From NCBI RefSeq assembly GCF_028583425.1, contig NC_072797.1, forward strand, positions 24,586,001 through 24,650,000: a stretch of 64,000 bases of DNA, written 5' to 3'. Below are positions 45,755-57,955 of this stretch, piece after piece. Position numbers and translations under genes: made by a program. Under the pieces are notes generated by a model, which ran no database searches, was not told the origin of the DNA, and was given only the letters and a program-made list of their open reading frames with translations. Position 1 is the stretch's first letter; each line of letters begins with the position of its first letter. This stretch comes from Eublepharis macularius (Eukaryota; Chordata; Lepidosauria; Squamata; Eublepharidae).

Positions 45755-47139
45755 CTGTAAAATTAAATATGTACATATTTATATTCAGCTTAAGTTGCTA
45801 TATCTCTTCTCAGCTTAGAAAAACCATGAGAAAGAAAGAAGGAACGTATCATACAATCCCCAAATGACACATTTGGATGCAATTTGATTCCTGACCCTAT
45901 GACATTTGTTGGAATTTGGCAAAGTTCAAGACCATGAATGTAGGTCCATGCAAAGCATGCACAATTCTTTATGCACACAATCCAAGTAACACCCTTCTAA
46001 GTCGTTGAAGTCAGTGGCCTTAGAAGGATGTAACTCTTCCCTGTAAATTGAGTAAAAATTAGTTAATGCCTGATCCCCATGTACTAGGAAATTTATTTCT
46101 ACATTTTATGGATAAGTGTAAGGATCAGATAAATGTCTAATTCATACATTCACACTTATCAGTGTTTCGTCACTTGCAGTGAAATCTTAAGGAGAGTAGA
46201 TAGAGGCTTGCACTCAGTTTTACATGTGAACTTCCTCCATATAAAGGCATTATACGACCATGAAAGTACAATATGTGCCACTGTTAACTCTGCAAAAGCT
46301 GCTTCACAGGTGTAAGTCATTAATTGACGACATGGTAAACAAGCATGTCTGAACTCTCCCTTCAGCAGACAGTGTTCATATTGTTTGGCACAAAGGTTTG
46401 GCCAGAGATGAACAGCTGAATTTGATTGGCTTTAGGAGGGTGATGCAAACATTTAGCAAAGTAATTATTTTATACTTGTGTACCTCAATCACATTTTACA
46501 CTTTGAGCAGCAATCTGAATGGGATCATATATTGCACTCTGGGGTACACTTTCTGTTATGAATATTGTACACTGAAGCTTAAAATGTGTACACAGTTTTT
46601 ATCATGCTTGTTTCAGGTTACTCATTGTATTGCAAAATTAAAATTTGTTTTTTAGTTGTTCACAGAAAATTCAATGTCCTCATCTCAGTCAGTTCATATT
46701 TTGTTGAGAAAATGCATTTTCTCAGCATTCAAAGCACAGTATTTTATCACTGTGAAAATAAGGATTTTTTAAATAAGGAGATAAGGCCTACAACGAAAGT
46801 GAGTAGTGTGTGAAAATTGGTTTCACAGCTTTCACTGGTCCAGGCCCCTCTCAGTATCTGTACCATTTTATTACAGGATTTTCAAAAATGTGCTATGATG
46901 GAACATGGTATATTCACGCAGACTTTTGAAACAAACAAAAAGTGATGAACATAAAAATGCTCACTGTTCACAACATCCTAACCAATTTCTTTCACTTGTT
47001 TTGCAACACTACAAAGAAAACTGAACACTACAAAGAAAATTTGCTGTAGCAGAAGAATGTTCAGGACAAACTGGAATCATTACAGCAACATTCTGTAAAT
47101 GTTGCTTTTATAAGGACTGCAGTCTATTGCAATTTATTA

Positions 47140-47395
47140 CATTACCATCTTGTTTTTACTGCATTGCCTTCTACCTTTGTAATCCATTTTTTGCATTGTT
47201 TATGGATGGTATGTCATGCCTCTGGACTGTTTTCTGTTTGTAGTGCTTTCTAATTCTGCAAACGGTGTTCTATTGCATATTTGCATTGTTTATTGGACTG
47301 CTGGGTTGATTTTTTTCTCTTTGATATTTTGTAATCTGATTTGAGTCTCATTGAGAAAGGCAGGTTAAAAATGAAGCAAATAAATGGCAAGAATG
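47140..47395 (+). repeat. LINE 3' tail
   Basis: An AT-rich stretch ends in tgatttgagtctcattgaga, aaggcaggttaaaaatgaag and caaataaat. This is the decayed terminal sequence of an L2-like LINE. Confidence 0.45.
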
Positions 47396-48662
47396 AGTAA
47401 TTTATACCCAGCTCATACGTCCTGGAAACCCTCTTTCTTGCATTTCAATAAAAACTAAGTAAATATTTGTTGTTGTGCTGGTTTGGTATTTTTTCCTGTA
47501 TTTTTAAATTTTTTAGAACTTTCTGGGCCTTGCTGCTTTAGCACTACAAGGCTTATCTTCTGAGATCTTTTTTGTGTAAACCAGTAAACATGTTAACTTC
47601 CTATATCAAGGCTGTATTCTCTGCCTCAGGTGGAATGGAATTTCAGTGTAGTGACATTACATGTTACAGGAAACGTACATTCAATCTGTGTACAGTGCAC
47701 ACTTGGTTTTATTTATCCAAGTATTGCATCCTTTTCATGTTGCATTCAGCACACATACAGCTGAATGTGTGATTGAAACTGTACATTTATCCAAAATCTG
47801 GTCTGGTCCCCATTTTAAATTAAACATATGTTGCCATTGTCTGACAAATGTATGTATGTACATGCAGGATGTATGCACAGTCACTGTAACAGCATGTGCA
47901 CAGTGCTAGTATCATCATTACTTTTGTGCACAAATAAAATTTGATTTTGCTGTTCACATTCTCAAAAGGCTCTTGCCTCTTTGGCAACATTTCATAGCCC
48001 AGACTCATCAGAATACACAAACTTAATTTTAAATTGGCTGTTATTGGGTTGTGCATTTTGCCTTTGTGACTCAGTTTCCCTCCTGAATAAAAGAATAATG
48101 AATAGCACTTTCCTTCCTTGTAGTGGCATTTTAAAAACTGCAAGGCAAACATTCTGAAACTGATCATACAACTCCCTTGGTGGCCTTTGAAACCTGAGTT
48201 CCTGTAATTCATTTTAAGGCAGGAAGGCTTCCCCTTAAATGAGGGACAATACCGCAACTTTACTACAACTCCCCTGGGGAAATGAGCTCATATCTAGTGA
48301 TTCTATTCCCCTTTCCTGTCTCGCACAAAGATAATCTTTGCCATTAGCAAGTCTGTTAGAGCAAAGTATTGATTTTCAATGCCAGGGCCACTCAACATCA
48401 TGTTGTTTAAAGAGAATTTTTGTCTCCTAAGTTGACTATTCCCTTAAACACAACCCATATTAAAAGTTTGTTTGAAATAAAGTAGTTGTTGCAATACCAT
48501 TTGTACACAAACAGCTAAATCTACCAGACAATGTTGAGATTTTTATGGCTAAGGCTTCCCAGCCCCGTATTCTCTGCACTAGATTAATGGAGACCTGAAA
48601 CCATATACATGGAGGTCTATTTTTATCTCTTCATCCAAAGCACTTTGGGTATCACATATGAT

Positions 48663-48904
48663 CAGGGCTTTTTTTCTGGGAAAAGAGGTGGTGGAACTCA
48701 GTGGGTTGCCCTCGGAGAAAATGGCCACATGGCTGGTTGCCCTGCCCCCTGATCTCCAGACAGAGGAGAGTTTAGATTGCCCTCCACGCCCAATCTAAAC
48801 TCTCCTCTGTCTGGAGATCAGGGGGCGGGGCCACCAGCCATGTGACCATTTTCAAGAGGTTCCGGAACTCCGTTCCACTGCGTTCCAGCTGGAAAAAAGC
48901 CCTG
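48663..48904. mobile_element. hAT-type MITE, CAGGGCTTTTTT family, copy 2
   Basis: A 242-bp copy with the same ends as 2311-2532. Flanking 8-mers catatgat (48655-48662) and catataat (48905-48912) differ at one base. The internal palindrome centres on gcccaatctaaactctcctc. Confidence 0.9.
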
Positions 48905-48907
48905 CAT

Positions 48908-49046
48908 ATAATAATCTCCCCTTGTGTCTTCTTAACAACCCTGTGAAGTAGGTGAGATTGAGACAGAATGATAGGTCTACAGTCATCCTGAGACATTCAT
49001 GGCAGAAGAAGATTTGAACCCACTCTGGCACTGTAACCACTTATGG
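48908..49046 (-). repeat. Degenerate SINE, minus strand
   Basis: tcttaacaaccctgtgaagt, gatttgaacccactctggc and actgtaaccactta follow the order of the minus-strand tRNA-derived SINEs. The copy is truncated. Confidence 0.6.
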
Positions 49047-50442
49047 TGGAGTAGTTGATTGGTCCAAGATTTTACATTGGGATGTAATATTGAGTTTAGC
49101 GAGCTTAATTTTTATCCCAGCCCTCCCAAATAGTATTTTGTAAGTAAATTACTCCTCGTTAAGCACAGAAGCATCTGTTTGCTTCTGCAGTTCTCACAAC
49201 ACAATAGAGATGCTGTTAGAATTTTTTCACCTGCCTGATTATTGTGTATTAGGGCAGAATTCTATGGCCATTAATTTTTTTCCTTTTAAAGATGCATATT
49301 CTGAGGAGGTTATTCTCAGGGTGAGATAGGTGCAAGAAGGTTTTTAACCCATCTCAGTATCCCCCCCCCCTAGCCATCTCCATGCTGCTTCTGTCCCCGA
49401 TGGAGAAAATACCTGGGTATCTGTATTTTTTATTTTTCATAGGGAGAAAAAAACTGCTTGAAATTGGTGATTTCAGTGTGTGGGCGGGGGGAGACACAGG
49501 GGGAAGAAGGTTTAAAGCTCCTCTGGACCTTTTTGAAATCACATCTTCAGAGGATGCAGAATAGAAAGACCAAAATAAGTCCCTTAAAATGATCATGGGA
49601 TGCATAGGGTGCTGTAAAAAAATGTATTAGTAGAAATAATTGGCAACTCTATTCCTTGGCTTTTCCTAGACTGGGCTAAGGCTGGTCAGGGGTTGGTTAC
49701 AGGGGTCGTTTGCCGGTTTTTAAAATGCTGTAACTCGTGCTGAACCTTTGGGAAAGGGTGGGACTGAAAATGATGAATAATGAATGGCTTCAGCTGCAAA
49801 CCATTTCTGCAGAAGTTGCCAAGACAGATGTTCGGGCCTTCGAAAGGGAGGGTGGAGTTGGCTCCTTTCTTTCGTAGATGGACAAGCAACAGCTTCGGTC
49901 ACTAGTTTCGCTATCAGAGGAATGCAAAGAATGTCTTAGGGGGGAAATTCAAATAGTTTTCCATGAGGGTGTGGGTGTAGTAAATCTGCTTCAGGAGAGC
50001 AAAAAAGAGGGGTAGCGCCCAGCAAAAAGGATGAACATGTACAACAAATATGAGGATCTTTCTTGTAAAAATCCAAGCTAATAATACATTTCAAACTGGT
50101 GTGGTCTTCAGAGAAACTAAATATTTTGACTGTCAAGAGGAATATATTTGTAGTTTTGCTGGTTTCCTAGGAATTATTAACAAAACAAAAGAAAATTCAT
50201 GTCAAAAAGGATTTTACAAGGTTCTGGAGATAGTGCTTGAAAAAGAAAAGCACCACAAAATGCAGTTAAAATAAACTTATCATCTGAGGATTAAGATATA
50301 CAAATTCTTGGAGGAAAAGCATATACTAGAGATATTACACACACACGCACGTACGCACACCGCTAATATTTTTGTTGTCCTCTTGGGATTCTCAGCCTCC
50401 CCCCCCCACCCAGATGGAAAGCATTTAGGATTCCCCCTTAGG

Positions 50443-50696
50443 CAGGGCTTTTTTTCTGGGAAAAGAGGTGGTGGAACTCAGTGGGTTGCCCTCAGAGAAA
50501 ATGGTCACAGGGCTGGTGGCCCCGCCCCCTGATCTCCAGACAGAGGGGAGTTGAGATTGCCAGTTGAGAGTGGCACGGAGGGCAATCTCAACTCCCCTCT
50601 GTCTGGAGATCAGGGGGCAGGGCCACCAGCCATGTGACCATTTTCAAGTGGTTCTGGAACTCCGTTCCACCGCGTTCCTGCTGAAAAAAAGCCCTG
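50443..50696. mobile_element. hAT-type MITE, CAGGGCTTTTTT family, copy 3
   Basis: A 254-bp copy with a perfect 8-bp duplication, cccttagg, at 50435-50442 and 50697-50704. The arms are gtggtggaactcagtggg / ctccgttccaccgcgttcc with a central palindrome around gagttgagattgccagttga. Confidence 0.92.
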
Positions 50697-51673
50697 CCCT
50701 TAGGGTTGCCAGGTCTCTCGCTATAGCTATAGCAGGAGACATCCCAACAACTTGAGTTTTTGCACACTGGCGCCTGAAGCACCATTGGGGGAAATGGGGA
50801 GCGAAGCATTGGGGAATTTTAAAAAGTTTTACAAATCCTAGAATGTCCTGTGATGTCACTTCTGGTTTCCATCAAAAGAACTAGACTTCACCAGAAATGA
50901 TGTCAATGTACTGATGCACCATTCCCCACCCCTTAAATTCTCCCTGTACCTCCTGTTTCTCCTCTCCCAATCACAGCCACCCAAGACCGCTTTTCATTTC
51001 TTTTGCCTTTAAAATGCTGAAATTTCATGGCGCTCATTTTTGTATAACGTGTAGTTTCTCTATCAGAGGAAGTGAAGTCAAGAAACAGGGATCGGATAGA
51101 ACTTTGGACAAAAAGACTAGGGGAAGTGACTTCTCCCAAATATGTAGACACATGCTACCTTGCATGTGATGAAGTAAGGCCGTGGTTCACAAAAGTTTAC
51201 CCCAAAATATTTTTGTTTTTCTTTATGGTGCTAGAAGACTCTGTCATTTTGGCTGCGGCAGATTGAATGGGATCCCTCTGGAATCCCTCTGGAATCTGTC
51301 TACTATTCAAGGCTTTTAGCCCCAAGGCTAAACACAGCAATGACAGAACATCTACTCCTCTCTCTGCCCCAGGGAATCCTGTTTGCTTCCATTTCCTAAG
51401 AGTTTTGTGAAGAAATAAAGTGAAAGGTCACCAACTGTGCTCCACATTCCGGTCACTCTAAAAGCTCAAGCTGCCATTGGGCAGGGCAGAAAGGGGCAAC
51501 AAAAATTTTACTTATGAATAAATGCCTTTAGTCTAAAATTATTCAGCACAGAAACTAAATAATTGAAGACTATAGAGTATCTCTTTGGTAACTTTTAATT
51601 GATTCCAAGAACTGCTAAAACAGGATTAATCCCTAATTCAGCCCTGTTAGTTAGTATGTCACTAGCAGCTGGG

Positions 51674-51989
51674 TAGGGTTGCCAGATCCCCTTACCATTT
51701 CTTTGCTTCTTCTGGGAAGTGATGTCATTGTGCAGCCTGGGAGTATGTGTGTGCTTCACAGCAGGCTGATTTGGGCTCAAATGGGCCCGATTCAGCCCGT
51801 TTGGGGCCCAAATTGGCCCGTTGCAAAGCGTGGGAGCACTCTTGGGATGGCACAATGATGTCACTCTCAGGACTGCACCTAGGAGGCCTGTTTCTCTGCC
51901 TCCCCCCCTCAAGCCAGGTGAGTGGTGGTGGGAGGCAGAGGGTGGGAGTGGGGGATCCCCTGGCCCGACCAGGCGACCTGGCAGCCCTA
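51674..51989. repeat. Repeat with GGGTTGCCAG ends
   Basis: It begins tagggttgccagatcccctt and ends gaccaggcgacctggcagccc. It contains gatttgggctcaaatggg modules resembling the minisatellite in 21371-22447, and gaagtgatgtcattg. A related oppositely oriented copy is at 62886-63235. Confidence 0.6.
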
Positions 51990-52029
51990 AGTTGGTGTCT
52001 AGAGAAAACTAACTAGCAAAATGCTTACT

Positions 52030-52283
52030 GAGAGCCAGTTTGGTGTAGTGGTTAAGATCACAGGACTCTAATCTGGAGAGCCGGGTTTGATTCCCCACTC
52101 CTCCACTTGAAGCCAGCTGGGTGACCTTGGGCGAGTCACAGCTCTCTGGAGCTCTCTCAGCCCCACTCTCCTCACAGGGTGATTGTTGTGGGGATAAAAA
52201 TAGCATACTTTGTAAACTGCTCTGAGTGGGCATTAAGTTGTTCTGAAGGGCGGTATCTAAATCGAATGTTATTATTATTATTA
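52030..52283 (+). repeat. tRNA-derived SINE, best preserved copy
   Basis: The A box lies in tttggtgtagtggttaagat and the B box in agccgggtttgattcccc, about 35 bp apart as in a tRNA head. The body (tgaccttgggcgagtcacag, gagctctctcagccccac, actgctctgagtgggcatta) ends with ggcggtatctaaatcgaat and a (tta)n tail. Confidence 0.95.
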
Positions 52284-52319
52284 ATGATGAGCAGACTGTG
52301 GGTTGAAGGTTCATACATC

Positions 52320-52515
52320 CCACCTGTCTCCCCAGTGGGGACCCAAAGCAGCTTACATCATTCTCATCTCCTCCATTTTATCTTCACAACCACCACCTTG
52401 TGAGGGAGGTTAATCTGAGAGTGTGTATGTCACTCAACGAGCTTCTATGATAGAGAGGGGATTTGAACTTGGGTCTCCCAGATCCTAGACCAACACTCTT
52501 AACACTCATGCTGGC
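52320..52515 (-). repeat. tRNA-derived SINE, minus strand
   Basis: Immediately after the plus-strand SINE. cacctgtctccccagtgggg and gacccaaagcagcttacat lead to gatttgaacttgggtctccc and acactcttaacactcatgc, the reverse of the tRNA-like head. Confidence 0.85.
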
Positions 52516-52973
52516 TTGTATATTGCTTGTTGTGGCTTGTGTACTGCAAGGACTGCTGGGTAAGTGAAGCAAGCTCACTCCACTCTCCTTTTGGATCCTG
52601 GGAAATGGAGCTGGGGTAGAGGGCAGCACGTTTTTCATTGATTGAGGCATTTTCCACACAGGTTATATACTCCGGGTTCAGTGTTATGGGGAGTGGGTTT
52701 TTTTCCTGTTTCCCCAAATCACTGTAATGCTTTCAGGCACCTGCCTTTTTCCCGATCTCTATCAAACCGGCTTTGCTCTGAAGCTTCAGGAAAGATTACG
52801 GTAAAGTCTGAATGGCTGTTATGTAGGTGGGAAGATTCACATTTTTTTCAACCCCCACGGCAGCCATTTTCCTGGACACTGTCCCCACAGCAACCATTTC
52901 CTCCCCCAGCCACCAGGAAGGCTTTTTTAAAAAAGCATTATAATATCATTCTATATATTAATACACCATTCTG

Positions 52974-53078
52974 AAGTATTTGAAGAAGTGAGCTGTGGCT
53001 CACGAAAGCTCATACTCTTCCACTAATTCTGTTAGTCTTATAGGTGTGACTGGACTCTTGCTCCTTTCCACTGATACA
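52974..53078 (+). repeat. Foldback-family arm
   Basis: tttgaagaagtgagctgtgg, ctcacgaaagctcatactc, ttctgttagtcttataggtg and gactggactcttgctcc. The two-box signature is present with one change (TTGAAGA instead of CTGAAGA) and a perfect gtgagc/gctcac stem. Confidence 0.75.
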
Positions 53079-53163
53079 CCACTGTAACAGTAGGTATAAC
53101 AGATTCTCTGAATTCTCCGCTTTTTTTTTAAAGGAGAAGGCAGTTCCCGCATCTTTTACTTAC

Positions 53164-53326
53164 ATTTCCCTTCTTCATTCCTACACAGGACTTTACTATC
53201 GTCTACGTTTTTTATAACCTCAACGGAGTCTCCTGGTTTCACAAGTAAGTCTTTGGAAGCTTTTTTCTTTGGAGTAGGTGCTTGCATGATGGTGGTTGTG
53301 TACAGGACTCGAATGTCACCTTCAAA
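53164..53326 (-). CDS. FYB1: FYB1 exon encoding the core of the C-terminal hSH3 domain
   Basis: A 163-bp exon after a ccccccacag acceptor, ending GGGAAAT|gtaag. It is in phase 0 on entry and leaves one base of a Tyr codon. The translation begins FEGDIRVLYTTTIM, includes KDLLVKPGDSVEVIKNVDDS and ends KVLCRNEEGK. These are the hallmarks of the helical SH3 domain of FYB1: a GEIRVLY strand, the DL.VKPGESLEVI turn, and VLCRNEEGKYGYV continuing into the next exon. In the human protein this domain binds acidic lipids rather than proline-rich ligands. PRAM1 and FYB2 share the fold, but the identity of the VLCRNEEGK segment and the synteny with RICTOR favour FYB1. Confidence 0.97.
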
Positions 53327-54009
53327 CTGTGGGGGGAAATTAAAAAAAAAAACCTTGATTGCAATATTATTTATTAATGACAGTCCAAGATGCTCCTATT
53401 GGCACCCAGTATAGAAGCAGATTTATTGTCATTAGCCATAGGCCATCACAAGATAAGAAAAACATGCTTCATCTAAAAACAGTTACATCAAGCATCATGG
53501 TTAGAAAAATTAAAATAAACTGTACAAGGAATCATACTGGTCATAAGGACACCCCATTCAGAGAAGCTTTGGATCCGATCTTCCTGGCTGCTAATGCAAA
53601 CTGCGAAACTCTATAGGATACATGACTGCTGCTGTCTGTGAATAGGAACAGATTTTCTGTTTCTTGCACCTAGTTTTTTACCCAATGTGGTTAAAAAAAA
53701 ATGAAGGCTTAAAGCAGCAGCATAAATAATAAAAAAAATTAGATTTTTCTTTTTTTTCTTTGTTTTAAAAAATGAGCCCAAGATACTTTGGCTGCATCTT
53801 TGCAGCGCTGCTTAAAGAACAGAAGAGGGGGGCATGGAGCAGACCAAGCCAGCAAAAATCTTTGGCTCAGCCCTGGTTCTCCTGCTACGGATGGTTTGAG
53901 ACTGCTGTGTGCATACTGGATAGATTCAATATAGTTCAATGTGATGCACACAAGCACAGAGTACAGTTAACATAACATATATTTTTAAAAAAATTACTTT
54001 TAAATGATA

Positions 54010-54227
54010 AAAAAGAGCAAAAGTCCAGTAGCACCTATAAGTCTAACAAAACTTGTAGTAGGATATGAGCTTTTGTGAGTCACAGCTCACTTCTTCAGAT
54101 CTTCAGAAGTGAGCTGTGACTCATGAAAGCTCCTACCCTACCACAATTTTGTTAGTCTTATAGGTGCTACTGGACTCATGCTGTTTTCTACTGCTACAGA
54201 CAGATGGACATAGCTACCCATCTTGAT
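54010..54227. mobile_element. Foldback element, 13-bp TSD
   Basis: 218 bp. Flanks cttttaaatgata (53997-54009) and cttttaaaagata (54228-54240) agree at 12 of 13 bases. Arms: gtccagtagcacctataag / cttataggtgctactggac, with agtcacagctcacttcttc / gaagtgagctgtgact. Both hammerhead-like boxes carry substitutions in this copy. Confidence 0.8.
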
Positions 54228-54851
54228 CTTTTAAAAGATAGGCAAGATGTTTGAGGGTGCCTGCCATGTATCTAATCTTCCATTTAGTTTGGTATTATGA
54301 GTAGGATACAATAATACCTGATGGGCAGCAGTGTTAATAAATAAACCTGGGATCCCGTAGAACTTTAGAAACTAACAAAATCTATTCCAGCGTAAACTTT
54401 TGTCAATGAGGGTTTGCATCATCAGATGCATGAGGTATATATCTGTAAGGCTGATGAATTTATATTAAAGACTGCAAAGAACAGAAATTTAGTGCTGCCT
54501 TGTTTTACCTGTTTTACAATATGCACCTTGTTTTTTTACGATTTTTATTAACACTACTGCATGCTTTAAATGCTGTTCAGGTTTTTAAAGTATATTTTCA
54601 AATGAATTTTATTTGGATTTTTATTTTATTATACTGGACTGTGGCTCTTGTGAGACATCTCAGGGATCTATTGATTGAAAGTGTGGCATGTATTTTTAAA
54701 TAAATGGAGTAACACTGGCTGATTAGCAAACATTTGTGCAGTGTGGGAGCAACTTATGTACACAAAGTTGCCAGCTTGGGGTCTCTCTCCCCACAGTTTG
54801 GAATCTTCTTTTTCAGTACTCCTGGCTACACAGAAGATATCTTCAGACAAA

Positions 54852-55061
54852 ATAGTAAAGAGTCCAGTAGCACCTTTAAGACTAACCAACTTTATTGTAG
54901 CATAAGCTTTCGAGAGCCACAGCTCTCTTTGTCAGATGAACCTGATGAAGAGAACTGTGGCTCTCAAAAGCTTATGCTACAATAAAGTTGGTTAGTCTTA
55001 AAGGTCTTACTGGACTCTTTACTATTTTGCTACTACAGATTAACACGGCTAACTCCTCTGG
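54852..55061. mobile_element. Foldback element, perfect 13-bp TSD
   Basis: 210 bp flanked by atcttcagacaaa at 54839-54851 and 55062-55074. Arms: gagtccagtagcacctttaa / ttaaaggtcttactggactc. The right arm has ctgatga but aaaa in place of gaaa; the left arm on the minus strand has ctgacaa and gaaa. Each box is therefore intact in only one arm. Confidence 0.85.
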
Positions 55062-56390
55062 ATCTTCAGACAAAGTATCCAAGAAGGAAACAACACACAT
55101 CAGCCTGAATCCAGAGACTAAATTTTCTGGAGGCATAATGGAAATTTCCTGCTTTTCCCTATCCAGTGCAGCCCACTGGTCTCCACAAAATGCTGTTCCT
55201 AGGGGATAGAAGACTTTGAGGAATGCCATGAGGGGGATATGCAACTTGAAGACAGAATTGGCTGACATTGCCCGTTTCATCTGGATTCAACCCACAAAGA
55301 GAGAGCAGGAGCAAGCACACAGGGCCTGCCTCTGTAGCTATCCCTTTAGTAGAAGTAGGATGCACGGCAATTACCAGGTGGTAATATCTGTGTCATGGAA
55401 AACTTCACCTGCTGATTTCTACATATCAAACCCCTGTTAAAGACATAGAAGCAGATGAGTCTGTGTTTTCCCTGGCCAGCTGGCAATCCAAATCTATAAA
55501 GTCTTGTCTGGAATATTTAGTCGATAGATACCATCAGCACCCCAGTTATCTTTGCTTTCTCTTTCTTATCCTCTGTTGTTACGTATTTGGAATCTGAATG
55601 CATGCAGTTGTATTGCAAACAAGACTTTAAGTTCTGAAGATGGGAGATGCAGGCTTAAATCCATGTCCAACAGTGATACCCGCTGGCTAGCTTTAGAAAA
55701 GGAACAATGTCTCAGGCTATGCTGTCTGAAAGATTTGCCCGTCATTTTGCCTGCAGGAAATTATCATTCTGCATTTCTGTAGCGAGTCTTAATAAGAATT
55801 TCCCCCCTTCTGTTAGATCAAGTCCTCAAACTCTCTCTCCGGAGAAAACCAAATAACTTTCTCTTGTAGTCAGACTCAGAACATAAGCTTGATTGATGGC
55901 ATGCAAAAAGGGGAAGTGTTTCATTCTCACATTTGTTTCCCCAGGGGAAGTAAAAACTGCTGCGTCTTGCTGCAGTTTCGGCAAGCTGCTTTCGGGCAGC
56001 TTTGCAGCATTTTCAGAACTGTGACTCAGCAGGCACAGACTGTTTAATGCTCTGCTATGGTTCATCTGAAAGAATAACAAGTCCTTTCCCCACAATATTT
56101 GGGGGAGGCTGAACAGAATGAGGAAAGGGAGGCAAGGGTGGTAGCAATAAACTAATGTGTCCTCACTTGAAGACAGATACAGATCCAACACATTCTACAT
56201 GTGTAGTAAGACATCTAAGGAGAAGACAATACACGTAGTTTGGAAGTGGGAACGGGCACGCTGTCTCTGCTCCCAGAATTGAGCATTATGGAAGATAACA
56301 TGCCAACCCCGCCCGCTGGCCACATGTGATCCTGGTGAGCATGTTAACTGTATGCTTTCCTTTCTGGAACATTCTCAGTCATGGAAACTA

Positions 56391-56594
56391 AGAGCCAAGC
56401 TACAAGAGATGCCTTACACAGGTTGGACACTTGACAGTTTACCTCAAGTTTTGATGGGAAATGTAGGTGTCCTGGTTTTACAGCTTGGCTCTCCATTACA
56501 GCTGCAAGACCAGGATGCCTACATTTCCCATCAAAACTTGAGGGTAGCTGACAAGTGTCCAACCTGTGTCAGGCGTCACTTGTAGCTTGGCTTT
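56391..56594. mobile_element. Palindromic MITE, GCCAAGCTACA family, copy 3
   Basis: 204 bp, starting agagccaagctacaagaga and ending tcacttgtagcttggcttt. The same length and interior as 7887-8090, with scattered substitutions. Confidence 0.87.
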
Positions 56595-56613
56595 GAGCCA
56601 ATGTGCTTACAAT

Positions 56614-57180
56614 AGGGTTGCCAGCCTCCAGGTGGTAGCTGGAGGTCTCCCGGAATTACAACTGCTCTCCAGGCTACAGATATCAGCTCCCTACTGTCTG
56701 GCCCTACTTTTCGGGGGGGGGAACCTTTTTCTTTTGGTGGTGGCAGTGGAAGTGGGTATATGCAGGTGCACCGAGCCGCTGCTACTGGCCTGGCCCTCAT
56801 CAGAAATGGGGGCTGGATGGGCGAGGGGGGTGTTCGATCTGGACCTTCACTGTCACCTCTGCCCCCCTCCCTGACAGGGATGCCTGCCCTCTGACAGGGG
56901 CCTATTGGCGGCGATGGCGGCAGCGGCGGCAGCGATCGCAGCCTCCCCATTGGCTGCGCTGCCGCTGTTCCCTTGCCTGAATGTGAGGGGAGGGGTGTGG
57001 CCACCAGCTGGTGTGAGCAGGGTTGTCAGGAGAACAGTGGGCGGGACCTCCTAGGGGCCGCTGCATTTCGCCTTGCCATGCTTGGGTGCTGGCAGGACTA
57101 TCCTGCGAAAGTCATTAGGGTGCTGTCCAGCACCGCCCCATTTACACCGGCGCACGAGCGACGGCACTGCCTGGGGTGTT
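56614..57180. repeat. GGGTTGCCAGC fragment followed by GC-rich sequence
   Basis: agggttgccagcctccagg and cccggaattacaactgctc match the 41390 element. The GC-rich part (for example ggcggcgatggcggcagcgg) is open for 142 codons on the minus strand but shows no domain. It was considered as a CpG-rich promoter, but no exon or splice site is attached. Confidence 0.5.
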
Positions 57181-57737
57181 AGGATTGCCCTGTAAAAGAT
57201 TGCTGGTTTGGAATGCAACAGAGGAGGAATTCTAAGGAATGTCCAGGGAACAGAAGATGACCTCTTTTTCTTTTACCTTCTTAACTTTTGGAGGAAAGAA
57301 TACGAGGTCCAGGGAACAATATTGCACTGAGTGGTCTGAACAACATCTTACTACCCAAGAGGCTGGGGAGTAGGTCAGAATAGGTGTTAGGCCTCACATG
57401 TATAAACCCTGGGGAAAGAATTTGATGGCTTGAAAGGGAAAGAATTATTTAACTTGCACATTTAAAAAAACCCTTCAGTGACTATTCAATTCATCAAGGA
57501 AATTTCAGTGTGGAATAAGAATTAGGTCAGTTTTGGTCCGTTTTCAATCTATTTTTGCACAAGGTGAGGAGAGAAGGTAGATTGCCATTTAGCAGGGGAG
57601 AACTGCTAGTGAATACTGAGTGTTTTTTTACGTTTCTCTAAAGAATGCCAGACAAAGTGGACCCGGGTCCGGTCCTGAATGCCACTTATGATATTCTTAA
57701 GGAAGAATACAAACTTGGCTCATCTAAGTATTTCCTT

Positions 57738-57955
57738 ACTTCATATATGCCCCACTCTTCTCCCCAGTGTAGACCTACAACAGCTAACATTGATTTTTCT
57801 TGCATTTTATTCTCACAACAACCTTGCGAGGTAGATTAGGTTAAGTGTGGGTGACTAGCCCAAGGTTAACCAGCAAACTTCCATGGCAGAGTAGGGATTT
57901 GAACCTGGATCTCCCAGCTTCTAGGCCAGCACCCTAACCACTACATCACACTGTC
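57738..57955 (-). repeat. tRNA-derived SINE, minus strand
   Basis: atgccccactcttctcccca and attctcacaacaaccttgcg lead to gggatttgaacctggatctc and caccctaaccactacatcac, which are the B and A boxes in reverse complement. Confidence 0.88.

Larger units (their letters stand above)
45755..53163 (-). other. FYB1: FYB1 intron (7.4 kb)
   Basis: The intron lies between the hSH3 exon and the 34-bp exon. It contains a LINE 3' tail (47140-47395), two hAT MITEs (48663, 50443), SINE copies (48908, 52030, 52320), a 316-bp element (51674) and a foldback fragment (52974). No exon was recognised. The 145-codon minus-strand frame at 47820-48257 has no recognisable domain. Confidence 0.8.

Noticed and set aside
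47820..48257. 145-codon minus-strand open frame
   Set aside because: No recognisable domain, no flanking exons in phase, located in an FYB1 intron.
56860..57180. Second CpG-rich promoter in an FYB1 intron
   Set aside because: The GC-rich stretch follows a GGGTTGCCAGC repeat and has no attached exon or splice donor. It looks repeat-derived.
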